This document shows positions 9,527-20,400 of a stretch of 20,968 bases of DNA, one piece after another. This DNA is from Cochliopodium minus (lineage: Eukaryota; Discosea; Himatismenida; Cochliopodiidae), in the NCBI GenBank assembly GCA_024220525.1, contig JAMYWO010000046.1:155414-176381 (forward strand). Direction: 5' to 3'. The notes beneath the pieces are model-generated. The model saw only the letters and a program-made list of their open reading frames with translations. It was not told the DNA's origin and searched no databases. A program made the position numbers and the translations under genes. Numbering within the stretch: the first letter of the stretch is position 1; each line of letters opens with the position of its first letter.

Positions 9527-10990
9527 GTATAATAGTGGTTGTGATGATCAAAACTTGTAAAGAGTTCAAAAGAAACAAAGACAAACGAGATTTAACTTCA
9601 AGGCCCATGTAAGACTCCATGGTGTTCTCGTATTTTTTCACCTCGTGTTCCTCTGCAGTGAAATACTTGACGGTTTCGTAGTTGAGAAGACTGTCCACTG
9701 CTATGTCTTGCGTTTTGTTGTCTGCGTCGTTCATTTGTCTTCTAAACTTTTTTCTCCACTCTGTGATCAAAAGTGTCACTGTGACGTATGTCACGATTGC
9801 AAAAAATGTCAAGAAACTTTGAAAATGAGAAAGAAATATGTTGAAAAAAAATTATGAAAAAATTATAAACGATAAAAAAAATGAAAAGATTCAAAAAAAA
9901 ATGTAAAAAAAAAAATTAAAAAAATTGATAAAAATAAAAATGAAAATAATTTAAGATGTTAAAAAAAATTCATAAAATGAAGAAAAAATATAAAAAAATT
10001 TACGAAAGCCAAAATCCGTAGTTTACAGCAAGTACTGTGCACACCATAATCAATTCTAGAATCGTAGGGAAAATGTTAAATAGTAACAGACTAAGAAGAG
10101 AAGACACCGCACTTGTACCTCTGTCTATCGTCCTCAATATGGCTCCTGTTTTCCTAGAATATTTTTTTTTTTTTCATTTTTCACATATTCGCTTTGATTT
10201 AAAAATCAAATTTGATCTTTTCTTACCTGTTTAGATGGTATTGGAGAGAAAGTTGGTGAAGATGCGAAAATCTTCAAAGAATTATATTTGAATTAAAGTT
10301 AATCAAATATTAAAAATACAAAATTTGATAAACGAAAAATTTGTTTCAAATTTTTTTTTACGTTTGGACAGCTATCTTTCTTGTTGCGAATTGAGATACA
10401 TTCAAAAATAAAGAACTATTTAGATCAGAGGATATTCCCGATAATATCCTTAAAAGTCCGATCAACAAAATTTGTTTTAAGGGGAAATTTATAGGCAATG
10501 CATCAATTGCAGATTTAAATACTAAGAAAAATAATTAAAATAATTTCTCGGAGAAAATAAATTGAAAAATGTTTGAACTTACGTTGGGGATTGAGGAAAT
10601 TGATATATCTCGTCCCAATTAAGATTCCAAAACAAATCACAAGTCTTAATCTCAAAGAAAATTGATTTTTTGGCCAAAAATAGGGACCTGTTTTCGTTTC
10701 AAAAAAATTTAATTAAATTTATAGAAAAAAAAAAGCATTTTAATTTTATTTACCCAATAATTTTAATGTTTCTGTCAATAGAATTGAATTATTTGATTAA
10801 TAAAAAGAAATGATTGTATATACTCCAAGCTGTCTTTAAATCGAACTAAATTGAATGTTTGTTGGTTAATTGTAATCATTTAAATTTCTTTAAAAATCAT
10901 CACATTCTTTGGTTTATCTGGATCTTCGACATCTGGAATTAATTCTCTTTTTTTCCTGCATTTATCTTTGCATTTTTGAAAAAGCTTCAT
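9527..10990 (-). CDS. ABCB6/ABCB7-type ABC half transporter, N-terminal part only
   Basis: Half transporter of the HMT1/ATM1 class (heavy-metal/porphyrin or mitochondrial Fe-S precursor export). Exons, minus strand: 10990-10904, 10845-10824, 10771-10754, 10687-10583, 10521-10362, 10271-10227, 10153-10004, 9816-9527, giving 292 codons in continuous phase. Family blocks are PYFWPKNQFSLRLR, FSHLHQLSLQYHLNRKTG, LRTIDRGTSAVSSLLS, ITEWRKKFRRQMNDADN, AVDSLLNYETVKYF and MGLEVKS. These give the first five or so membrane helices of the type I exporter domain. ITEWRKKFRR and GLE.KS lean toward ABCB6/HMT1; NDADNK and LNYETVKYF are seen in ABCB7/ATM1, so the subclass is open. The leader is short and basic (MKLFQKCKDKCRKKR), with no extra N-terminal membrane domain of the ABCB6 type. 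The rest of the membrane domain and the whole ATPase domain are missing, because the gene runs into the doubtful join at 9413. Two exons are only 18 and 22 nt. Confidence 0.85.
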
Positions 10991-11695
10991 TTTTTTTTTT
11001 ATTTTTTTCAAACAAATAGGATCAAAAATGATAAAAATCAACTAGAAAATAGAAAAAATCAAAAAAGACAGAAGAGAATTTAAATTAAAATTCAAACATG
11101 CAATTCAATTTTCTTTTGTTTTCTCCAAGTCCAAATTGATTTATAAAACAGATGTTCTTTCTCATGAAGAAGCCTACATTCTAACATAAGCGTACCAACA
11201 ATATCAACTTAGTTATGCAGTTAAAAATGCCATCCATGCTTTTGGAAGACTCAAATCTGTGATAGAATTCCACAAAACACTTATTAATTTAATTTAATAA
11301 TGATACAAAATTTGGTTTTTGACAACAAATTTTATCAAAAAGTTGACATTTTAGAATCATAAAGTAAATCAAGTTTCAAAGAGAATGAAAAGAAATATTA
11401 TCATCACACAAAAAGCATTTTGGGTGTTGATAATCTGGATTGACCGCAATTGAACGAAAGATTTATAAGGACATGAGTTCAATTACTTTAATATCTTTAT
11501 ATGGTGATTAAAGATTTTGATTATATCCTTTAATTAGAATGATTCCATTCAAGAGATGATATTATCTTTCTTTCAAAGATAAACAAGTAATTTTTACCTT
11601 TTACAAATTTTTTTTAATTTTGTAAATATTTGCTGTTTGAATAAATTAAAATATAAAAAAAAAAATAGGCATAGGTATATTCAAAAAAAAACAAA
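10991..11695. other. Intergenic spacer between divergent ABC transporter and proteasome genes
   Basis: 705 bp separate two start codons facing away from each other, so both promoters should be here. Most of it is featureless AT-rich DNA. The exception is 11190-11297, a less AT-rich stretch with a 35-codon open frame (AYQQYQLSYAVKNAIHAFGR... ending INLI, stop TAA). The same frame continues upstream across a TAA (SHEEAYILT) to about 11151. It has no ATG in frame at its beginning and resembles nothing I recognise; it may be a gene remnant or chance. No tRNA-like boxes or other RNA gene were seen. Confidence 0.5.
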
Positions 11696-12646
11696 ATGTT
11701 TCAAACAAGGTATTTAGTATAAGATTTTATTCAAAGACAAATTTTTAATTTTACATAAAATTTCTTTTTAGGAGCGAATATGATAGAGGTGTAAATACAT
11801 TCAGCCCTGAAGGGCGTTTATTTCAAGTTGAATATGCAATAGAAGCAATCAAAGTAAATAATTTAAAAAAATGAATACACCATATAATTTACAATCCATT
11901 GTTAATAATATCTAATTATAATGAATAATTATTGTAAAGAAAAATTAAATATCATGAAATAACAAAATCATTTATATAATTAGTTGGGATCAACTGCAGT
12001 TGGAATTAAAACAAAAGAAGGTATTATATTGGCAGCAGAAAAAAGAGTACAATCAAAATTGATGGTGCCATCCAGTATCGAAAAAATTATGGAGATAGAT
12101 TCACATATTGGAGCAGCAATGAGTGGATTGATAGGAGATGCAAGAACATTGATTGAGCATGCAAGAGTAGAAGGACAACATCATAGATTCACATACGACG
12201 AACCAATAACTGGATACTCTGTCAGTCAATCCATTTGCGATCTATGTCTCAAATTTGGAGAAGATAAAAAAAGAGAAAGACAAATGAGTAGACCTTTTGG
12301 TGTTGCATTACTTGTTGGTGCAGTTGATGAAAATGGACCTGTATTATATCATACCGATCCTTCTGGTACATTTTTGGAATTTGATGTAAAGGCTATTGGT
12401 GCTGGTAGTGAAGGTGCTCAATCCTTTCTTCTTGAGGAATACAATAAATCTCTCACCTTGAAGGAAGCTGAGATTCTTGCTCTCAAAACTTTGAAAGAGG
12501 TTATGGAGGAAAAAATTAATTCTACTAATGTTGAAATTTGCTCTATTATCCCAACTGAAAACAAAAAGGAGGGAAAATTTAGACTTTATTCTTATCAGGA
12601 AATTGAAAAATTGTTGGAACAAATTCCTTCCAAGAATAACAACTAA
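11696..12646 (+). CDS. PSMA5: 20S proteasome subunit alpha type-5, 3 exons
   Basis: Structural alpha-ring subunit of the 20S proteasome core; alpha subunits gate the pore and have no peptidase site. Exons: 11696-11709 (14 nt, MFQTR with the last codon split), 11772-11853, 11984-12646; the total is 252 residues (human alpha-5 is 241). The alpha-5 N-terminus [19 protein letters not shown] then [12 protein letters not shown] is nearly canonical and carries the proteasome alpha signature. Further alpha-5 blocks are [69 protein letters not shown] and [18 protein letters not shown]. The C-terminal tail IPSKNNN is a little longer than usual. The tiny first exon ends in the arginine of TRSEYDR and would be missed by a plain open-frame scan. 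Confidence 0.96.
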
Positions 12647-12763
12647 ATATTATTAAAATATCTTTTCCATATCAAACTGTTCATTATTTATATTTAAAAG
12701 GGAACATATGAAATGCATTATCTTCATACCTCTCATTTATAAAAAAAATTAAAATTGGTAGAA

Positions 12764-13891
12764 ATGAATATGGAAGGAGAAGTAAGTCCATTGGTAATTG
12801 ATAATGGATCAGGAATGATTAAAGCAGGATTTGCAGGAGATGATGCTCCAAGAGCAGTATTTCCTTCAATTGTGGGAAGACCAAGAACCATAAGGGGAAA
12901 TATAGGACTAAAAGATAGATATGTGGGAGATGAAGGTTGCTATAAGAGGGGGATTTTGACATTGAAATATCCAATTGAAAAGGGAATGATTATAGATTGG
13001 TATGATATGGAAAAGATTTGGCATCATATCTTTTATAATGAATCGGGGGTCGCACCAGAAGAACATCCTGTACTTTTGAGTGAAATTTCATTAAATTTAA
13101 AAAAGAATAGAGAACAAACAACACAGATAATGTTTGAAAACTTTAATACTCCTTCAATTTATCTTTCAAATCAATCAGTTCTTTCTCTGTATGCATCTGG
13201 TCGTAAAAGTGGTGTTGTTGTAGGTGTTGGAGAAGGAGTATCAGAAATAGCACCTGTTTATGAGGGTTTGACACTTTCGAATGTTGTTTTTGAAATGGAT
13301 GTTTCAGGAAGAGATCTCACAAGTTATTTGATGAAAATTTTGACAGAAAGAGGATATCAATTCACAACAAGTGCAGAAAAGGAAATAGTGAGAGATATCA
13401 AAGAAAAACTTTGTTATGTTTCTTTTGATTTTCAAAAAGAAATGTTTCTTTCTGAAAGTTCTTCTTCCTTTGAAAAAAAATATGAACTTCCTGATGGAGA
13501 AATAATAAGAATTGGAAACGAAAGGTTTAGATGTGCTGAATCTCTTTTCCAACCTTCATTCTTGGGAATGGAAATCGATGGGATTCATACTTCTTTGTAC
13601 AACTCTATTTTGAATTGTGAGATTTCAGTGAGAAAAGATTTGTTTGGAAATATTGTTCTTTCAGGAGGTTCAACTATGTTTCCTGGTATTGGTGAAAGAA
13701 TTCAAAAAGAGATCATTTCTCTTTCTCCTTCAACAACAAAAGTCAAAGTAATAAGCCCTCCTGAAAGAAAGTATTCTGTATGGATTGGAGGTTCTATTTT
13801 TGCTTCTCTTTCTTCTTTTCGACAAACTTGGATTTCCAAAAAGGACTATGATGAATATGGTCCCTTTATTGTGAATGTGAAGTGTTTTTGA
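12764..13891 (+). CDS. Divergent actin, intronless, with altered nucleotide-site residues
   Basis: Actin-fold protein of 375 residues from the ATG at 12764, colinear with conventional actin: [107 protein letters not shown] and the terminal KCF. The phosphate loop 1 Asp (actin D11) and Gln137 ([15 protein letters not shown]) remain. Phosphate loop 2, normally MDSGDGVTH, reads VGVGEGVSE here: by alignment D154 is Gly, D157 is Glu and H161 is Glu. The methylated His73 is Lys (PIEKG), and the DNase-binding loop is two residues shorter and different ([13 protein letters not shown]). It is too close to actin to be a standard Arp, yet unlikely to hydrolyse ATP normally. The frame is intact over its whole length, and its stop is the only TGA in the window, so it looks like a functional paralogue rather than a pseudogene. 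Confidence 0.92.
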   Translation: MNMEGEVSPLVIDNGSGMIKAGFAGDDAPRAVFPSIVGRPRTIRGNIGLKDRYVGDEGCYKRGILTLKYPIEKGMIIDWYDMEKIWHHIFYNESGVAPEEHPVLLSEISLNLKKNREQTTQIMFENFNTPSIYLSNQSVLSLYASGRKSGVVVGVGEGVSEIAPVYEGLTLSNVVFEMDVSGRDLTSYLMKILTERGYQFTTSAEKEIVRDIKEKLCYVSFDFQKEMFLSESSSSFEKKYELPDGEIIRIGNERFRCAESLFQPSFLGMEIDGIHTSLYNSILNCEISVRKDLFGNIVLSGGSTMFPGIGERIQKEIISLSPSTTKVKVISPPERKYSVWIGGSIFASLSSFRQTWISKKDYDEYGPFIVNVKCF

Positions 13892-14011
13892 ATTAAAAAA
13901 AATGGTTGTAAATAAAGATTCTTTTGATTCATTTTTTTTTTTGAATGAAAATAAAAGAAATAAAAGGATTTATAAAAAAAAAAAAAAAAAAAAATTGAAT
14001 CATAAGAAATA
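13892..14011. other. Short spacer with AATAAA and poly(A) tract after actin
   Basis: The 120-bp spacer after the actin stop holds an AATAAA at 13911-13916, a plausible polyadenylation signal, and an uninterrupted A run at about 13975-13994. In DNA this AT-rich the hexamer carries little weight on its own. Confidence 0.25.
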
Positions 14012-15241
14012 ATGAAAAATTTACCCTTCTTTTTGATTTGCCATATATCCTCATTTCTTCCTATTAAATCTGTATTAGAATTTGGTTTAACAAGCAAACA
14101 ATATTCAAAGATCCTCTCTAGTGAATTTTTGTGGATGGGTATCGCAAGGAGGGAATTTGGAGAAATGGAGAAATTAGGAATTAATGGAACATGGAAGCAA
14201 AGAGTGAAAAATGGTTTTTTCGAATGGGATGTTGAAAATTTCTCAAATAAAAATTTGGAGGTAAATTCATTAATATTTGAATTCATTTTTAAAAAATTTT
14301 TATTGGGGACATAGTTCTCACATGATAATAAAAGGGTCAATTATAAAAAAGGAGGACATGGTAAAATTTTTTATTTTTGAGAAATATAGAAGTGAAAATA
14401 AACATTATAATTTGATCTTTATAAAATAGATGCTATATTATTGTTCTAAATTAAATCATCCTTTGATTTTTCGATCAAAGCTTTTTATTTAAAAATTATT
14501 TTAAAAGGGTTATCATCGACTGTCTCGAAAAAAGTTTTTTATAATATTGGAATTTACACACTCAAAATGTAAAAAAAAAAATTAATCTTGTCATCAAATT
14601 TTTTAAAACTTTTCTTTAGAGAGTGCTTTACCCAAATAAGGGGTTGCAATTCTTTTGGTGACAAAAATTCTTTTTTTCTTATATTTTTTTTCCATTTTAA
14701 CTTTGTTTTTAAGCATTGGTGGACAGCCAGTACGTTCAAAACGACGATTACACATGTAGTGATCATGGATTAGGATTTACAAATTCTTATGTGGCTGCTT
14801 CTTCTGTTCTCAGCACTTACAGGTATCTTTTAACTATCAATAAAATATAAAAAAAAAAAAAATTTATAATAAAAAATATGTTGAAATTTAAATTAAAATA
14901 ATAAATGTTATCAAAATTTTCCAACAGAGGAAGACTCAAAGAGTTCGTCGCAGTTAAATCCATATTAATTTTGGAAATTGATATTAAAAACAGAGGTAAC
15001 AAATTTATTTCTTTTTTTTTTAAATTTTTAATAATTAATTTTAATTTTTTTTTTTACAGTATGGACCACTTACTTTGAAAATGATCCTCATTCTGAAAAT
15101 AAGAACATAATGTCTCTCAAAAAAATAGATTTTGAAAATGGTCTGCGATTTGCCATTACCTTCAACCACGAAAATGATTATTGTCATGTTTTAAGCATGA
15201 ATTTTCGTGAGAACGCTCCCAAAGATATTAACAAATGTTAA
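14012..15241 (+). CDS. F-box protein with possible SPRY-like C-terminal domain, 7 exons
   Basis: The N-terminal 50 residues form an F-box (NLPFFLICHISSFLPIKS then VLEFGLTSKQYSKILSSEFLWMGIARREFG), so it probably docks on SKP1 in an SCF ubiquitin ligase. Exons: 14012-14260, 14315-14360, 14508-14568, 14620-14657, 14714-14822, 14928-14995, 15060-15241. Phases (0,1,2,1,2,1) all agree and give 250 residues ending NKC. The C-terminal part reads as beta-rich sequence (YNIGIYTLKIECFTQIRGC, HGLGFTNSYVAASS, KSILILEIDIKNRVWTTYFEND, GLRFAITFNHENDYCHVL). That order, including the LEIDIKNRVWTTYFEND strand pair, recalls SPRY/B30.2 or concanavalin-like folds, a weak inference. The substrate is unknown. Intron 4 uses a GTGACA donor. 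Exons 2-4 are short and rest on phase continuity alone. Confidence 0.72.
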
Positions 15242-15371
15242 TTTTAATAAATTATCTAAACTCCACTACTGGTTACTGATTTTGTTGATTTCTTTGCGAA
15301 ACATCCAAATTGAGATCAGAAAATAAAATTAAAAAAAATTGATCTTCAATTATTTAAAATTTTTTAAAAAG

Positions 15372-17314
15372 ATGAAAGAATTTGTTGATCTTAAAGATTA
15401 TTGCCTTATTGATGGTTCTTATAAGGAAGGTGGGGGTCAAATCATCAGAATTAGTAACCAAACATTTTCTCACATTTTTCTCCATAACAAAAAACTCTAT
15501 TTCAATATAATAGGTATTGCATTGAGTGCATTATTGAATAAACCAACCAAAATAGGTATTTTTATCTTGCATTCTTTTTTTGCCAAATAACAATATTTAA
15601 AGTTAATATTAGAGCAAATAGAAAAAATGGAGGATTGGCATTGCAGGTTTAAATTTATTAAAGATTATATAAAACTAGACTAACCAAAAAAACAAGCATT
15701 TGACAGGTATTTTAGCAAAAAGAATTTATTTGAAGAATTATAATTAATATGTTGTTGAAAATGATTGATATAGGTGTCAAATTGATTGCCTTTCTTTTCC
15801 AAGCAAAGATGGAAGGAGATAAATTGAAGAGTACAGAATTGATGTTCACTCCATCAGAAAATTTTACCACTGTATCCTCTTATGTGTCAGATATCAAATC
15901 AGCAGGCAAAATGATTGAAACAATTAATTTAATTTAATAAATTTAATTTCATTCAAATTTAATTTTTTATTAGGGAGTGTTGCTTTATTGAGTAAGAAAG
16001 AAAGAAAGAAAGAAAAAAGTTTATTTTTTCATTTTTTCTCACAAACAAATAGTTCAAATAGCATTACCTTGTTTGCTATTCGCTCCAAGATTTATGGAAA
16101 TCACATTTAGGGGAGGAACAGACGCCATAAAAGTTAGTATTTTTTCATTATTTTATATTTAATTTTATTTTTTTTATTTTATTTTTTTTATTTTTTTTAT
16201 TTTATTTTAAAATTTTGCTTTGATTAGGCTCCTCCAATTTCTTTCACGCAACACGTTTTTTTACCTATTGCAAAAATGATGAAAATTGCTCCTGAATTTA
16301 AAATAATGAGAAGAGGGTTTTATCCAAGAGTAAAAAAATAACAAAAAAATAATAAAAAATATTTAAAAAAAATAATAATAAAAAAAATCAAAATAATTAA
16401 AATAATTAAAATAATTAAAATAATTAAAATAATTAAAATAATTAAAATAAATTCTGTTCAAAAATGAAGGGAGGAGGAGAAGTAAAGTTGAACATAAAAC
16501 CAATACAAACTATATCTCCCATCACCCTCACAAAGAGAGGGGACATAGAAAAAATTACCATTCACATTTTTTCCAATCCCAAACCCCTTCTTAATTTCAA
16601 CCAAACTGGTACGTTTTTTTTTAAAAAAAAATTGAATTAATTTTAATTATTTTTTTAAATAAAAGTGAAAAACGAGCTTGAAAAATGCTTTATTTCGAAA
16701 ATTGAAAACAAAGATAAAGTAGAAATTGAATATATTGAAGAACTTCTCAGTAAAGGTTACTCTGATAACGAAAAAGGTATAAAAATAAATCAAATAAAAA
16801 ATAAAAATAAAACAAATAAAACAAAATCAAAATTAATAAGTTAAATAAAAAATAAAAAAAATGAAATTAAAATAAATCAAAATTAAAAATTTATTAAAAA
16901 AAGGAGGGGGAGTTTTAATAGTTGTCAAAACAACGACGAATTGTTATTTGGGATCCTCCACTCTTTTTGAACAGAAAGTGCTTACAGATCCCAAGTTGAT
17001 CGCCAAAGATTGTGCTCAGAGAATGTTGGACTACCTCCATTCTGGTTGTTGTGTGGATGAATTTATTCAAGACCAGCTCATAATCTTCATGGCTCTTGCA
17101 AATGGAAAGAGGTTTTTTTTTTTACATTTTTTTTTTTTTTTACATTTTTTTTTTTTTTAGTGAAATATTGACAGGGAAATTGGAACTACATACTGAGACC
17201 GCCATCCGTTTTTGTGAGTGCATGACTGGCGCCAAATTTGTTATCAAAGAGATCAGCAAAGATCTCTTTTCTGTATCTTGTGATGGGATAGGTTTTAAAA
17301 ATCAGTTCTTATAA
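15372..17314 (+). CDS. RTCA: RNA 3'-terminal phosphate cyclase, 12 exons
   Basis: Converts RNA 3'-phosphates to 2',3'-cyclic phosphates using ATP through an adenylylated-histidine intermediate. Exons: 15372-15453, 15514-15555, 15603-15646, 15697-15706, 15774-15905, 15974-15991, 16053-16132, 16228-16329, 16470-16608, 16666-16776, 16904-17111, 17161-17314. These total 373 residues (human RTCA 366). Segments follow the family in order: DGSYKEGGGQIIRIS, IALSALL, QHLTG, ELMFTP, DIKSAGSVALL, FRGGTDA, RRGFYPRGGGEVKL, VDEFIQDQLIIFMALANG, LELHTETAIRF and a terminal GIGFKNQFL. The His in LELHTET aligns, from memory, with the nucleophilic His of RtcA, which favours an active cyclase over the inactive paralogue RCL1. 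Exon 4 is just 10 nt (HLTG with a split Gly) and exon 6 is 18 nt. The intron 15906-15973 is GC-AG. The 9-bp repeats at 16391-16451 are intronic. Confidence 0.93.
16391..16451. repeat. 9-bp microsatellite in an RTCA intron
   Basis: About seven copies of a 9-bp unit (aaataatta) run head to tail within the intron 16330-16469, close to its acceptor at 16468-16469. Confidence 0.85.
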
Positions 17315-17430
17315 GTTGCAGTTATTAAAATAAAATTTTTCGGTTTGAAAATTCATTTATCATTTTGATATATTAAAATTATAAATTGCTTTTTTTAAAT
17401 AAGAATGATTATAATAAAAATAAAAAAAAA

Positions 17431-20400
17431 ATGCAATTAAATATTCAAAATCTTGAAGATATAATCAACAATTTCTTTAATCCTAAAATCCCTCAAGATA
17501 GAGAAAATGCAGAGAAGGAAATGAACAAGATCAAGAATTCAAAGGAAGCTATTGATATCTCTCAACAATTAATTATGTCTAAAAATAACAATACAAGATG
17601 GTTTGGTGGGGAGGTGATTTTAACCTACACTAAAAATATGATCAAAGAAAATATAATAAAAGATTTAGCCTCAATCAAAAGCAAAATTGGTAATATATCT
17701 TCTTTTGTGATGAATTATATGATGAAAGCATATCCATATCTAAGTTCATTTGCTTCATCCAAATTTATAGAGGTATTGGTGTTATGCTTTTCTGTTGATT
17801 TGAATAATAACACAAAAGAACAAAGTGATAAATTTTTTACGAGTTTCATTCAATTTTCAATGGATAATGAGAAAGAAAAATTTGCATTTGCTTTGTTGAA
17901 AGCGATGATAGAAGAATATAGTGGAGAAAATGAATTGAAAATGTTCACAAGCATTTATAAAAAATCAATTAGGACATCTTTCACCCAATCCATGCCTCTT
18001 ATCTTCAATTATCTGGTAAAAAGCGCCACCACAAAGAGTGATGAAATTTTAAAGATAACATTGGAATGTATCCTGATTATTTTCAAGGCTTTTAACTTTG
18101 AAAATGTGATAAAAGACAACATGTTAGCAGAAACCCTCTTCAATAAACTAATTGGTCTTTTGATGGGAGAGAAAGAAAAGATATGTGAAGCCTCCTTTGA
18201 CATTTTCATAGAAATCGTGACCAAAAAGACAATACCCACGCATCACCACCCCATCCTCTTCTCCATTTTCCAAAAACTCATCTCTATACTTTCTTCATAC
18301 ACAAGCAACACCAACGTGGAATCTCCTTTCAAAAGTAACTTTGATGGTCATAAAGATCCTTTCTCCCCATTTCAACAAGCCTCCTCTCCTTTTCAGTCTC
18401 CATCTCCTTTCCAACAAGCCTCCTCTCCTTTTCCTCCCTCTATTATCAATCCCAACGTAAATTCTCCTTTCGACAACACCAACCCCTTCAACAGCCCCTC
18501 TTCTCCATTTGACCCACCTCGTTCCCCTTTTGATAAACCCAACATGTTCAACATCCCCTCCATCAATCGTTCCTTTTTCAAAAAGTTGAACATCTTTTTT
18601 TCTCTTTTCATTGAAAATTATCTCCTCCAAATCATTCTTAACAACCCCAATTCTCATTTTGAGACTATTTTCAGCACTCTCTTCAGTTACACGAGTCTCC
18701 AAAAGGGATCTTCTTTTTATTGTGACACATTGCAAATTTGGTCTTCCTTTATCAGATTTTTGCTCGAAAACTCCAACACCGACTTGCAAGGTCTCAATTC
18801 TAAACAAAAAGTGGAGAAAATCACTCAAATCAAAAAAGAAAACACAAGTACATTTGTCAATCTTTTTAATCTTTTGTATTCCAACCTTTTCTTCAGTGAA
18901 AACCCCAAACAACTCCAAAACTTCATCAACGAGTCTGACGATTCATTCGAAGACATTTCCGGTTTTGACGATTCCCTCCAAAGCGAAAACGAAAATGAGA
19001 ACAACACGGAAGATTATGGAAGGCCCCTTTTCTATTCCAACTTTATCAAAGTTTCCATTTACTTGCTCACCAACATTTCACTCTTGTACCCCGAGTCCAT
19101 TTCTGTTTTTTACCAAAATTTTATTCCAAAGTTTGTTTCTTTAGAAAAATCTGAAATTTTAAACAATTATTTGAGTAATCCCAACAACCCAAACTCTTTC
19201 AATCTCGTACAAAAAAACGAGCATTTAGCAATGATTGTCAACGATCTCACCACTCAAACAGAATTGTTTTCTGGTTTGGTTACCACCATCACTGAAAAAG
19301 TGTTTGATAAGAGCTATGTTACCACCTTCAAAACCATTTCTGAAATGATCAACTTTTCTGTTAACTTTTATTCCAAAAACAAGCTTTTTTCCATTTCCCC
19401 TTTGTTTCAATTTTTGGGAGCTTCTTTTTTGGGTACGATCAGATCGCTCACTAATTGGTTTTACAAATCCTTTTTTTCCACCATGCCAAAGAACCAAGTG
19501 AACAATTCTACCATGGAGGAGTCTCTCAAGTTTTCCATTTGGGCTTGTTCCCTTTATTTTGTTCACTATGATAAACAAAACTTTGATGTCCCTCAAATCA
19601 TTCTCAAAAGTGCTTCAAAAGCACTCCAGTACATTTCCAACACTTTAAAAACACCAGCCATGTGCATGTCTTTCAATCAGCTCATCGGAAACTCACCCAA
19701 AATATTTCCGCTCTTTTCAAGTGTTTCTCTGAAATCCCTCTTCTTTTCCTCACTGCACTCTTTTGCCTTGTTACCCAACTTGGAAGAGAATTCGCCTCAA
19801 GACAATAAACCCAACCCCAAAAAACTAAAGGTCCTTTACGACACTTTCCTCATTTCCATTGAACAAAACATTAATAATCCTAACGTCGTGGGTGATGATC
19901 TCGAAATCATAAGAAAAGGGGTAGATCAAGTGAGGGAGCACAACTTATCTTCTAAAAGCATCATTTTTGAACTTACACGCCAACCTTTTTTGACAGTTTT
20001 AAAGCAATTTCCCATTTTCTTGTCAAATTGTTATTCACAAAACAACCTCATATCTAATGGTCCCATCTTAAAATGTTGTGAACAATTTCTCAATTTTTTT
20101 GTTTCTTCTTTTTACTCTCTTTCCTCTCTTTATGGACACACCAATATCACCAAGTGCATTGAAACTTTGTTGTCTCCTCTCCAGCCTCTCATCCCTTTTC
20201 TTTCAGTAAATCATCCTCCTCTCATCAAACTCTTTTTATCTTTGCTCAATCTCTTTGACTTTATTGCAGATCATGTTTCTTCTCATTTCTACTCTCTTTT
20301 TCTCCCCATTTTTGTTCTTTTAAATAAACTCTTCCCTTTAATTTCTCAACCTCATTTGTTGGATCTAAAACGTTCCTACTTTGTTATTTTTTACAAGTTT

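Noticed and set aside
11341-11560. Possible tRNA or small RNA in the gene-poor spacer
   Set aside because: No A-box/B-box pair, no acceptor stem and no U6-like or other conserved small-RNA motif could be found on either strand.
18295-18918. 207-residue minus-strand open frame inside exportin-6
   Set aside because: Antisense shadow of the Ser/Pro/Phe-rich loop, with no family resemblance; exportin-6 homology covers the other strand throughout.
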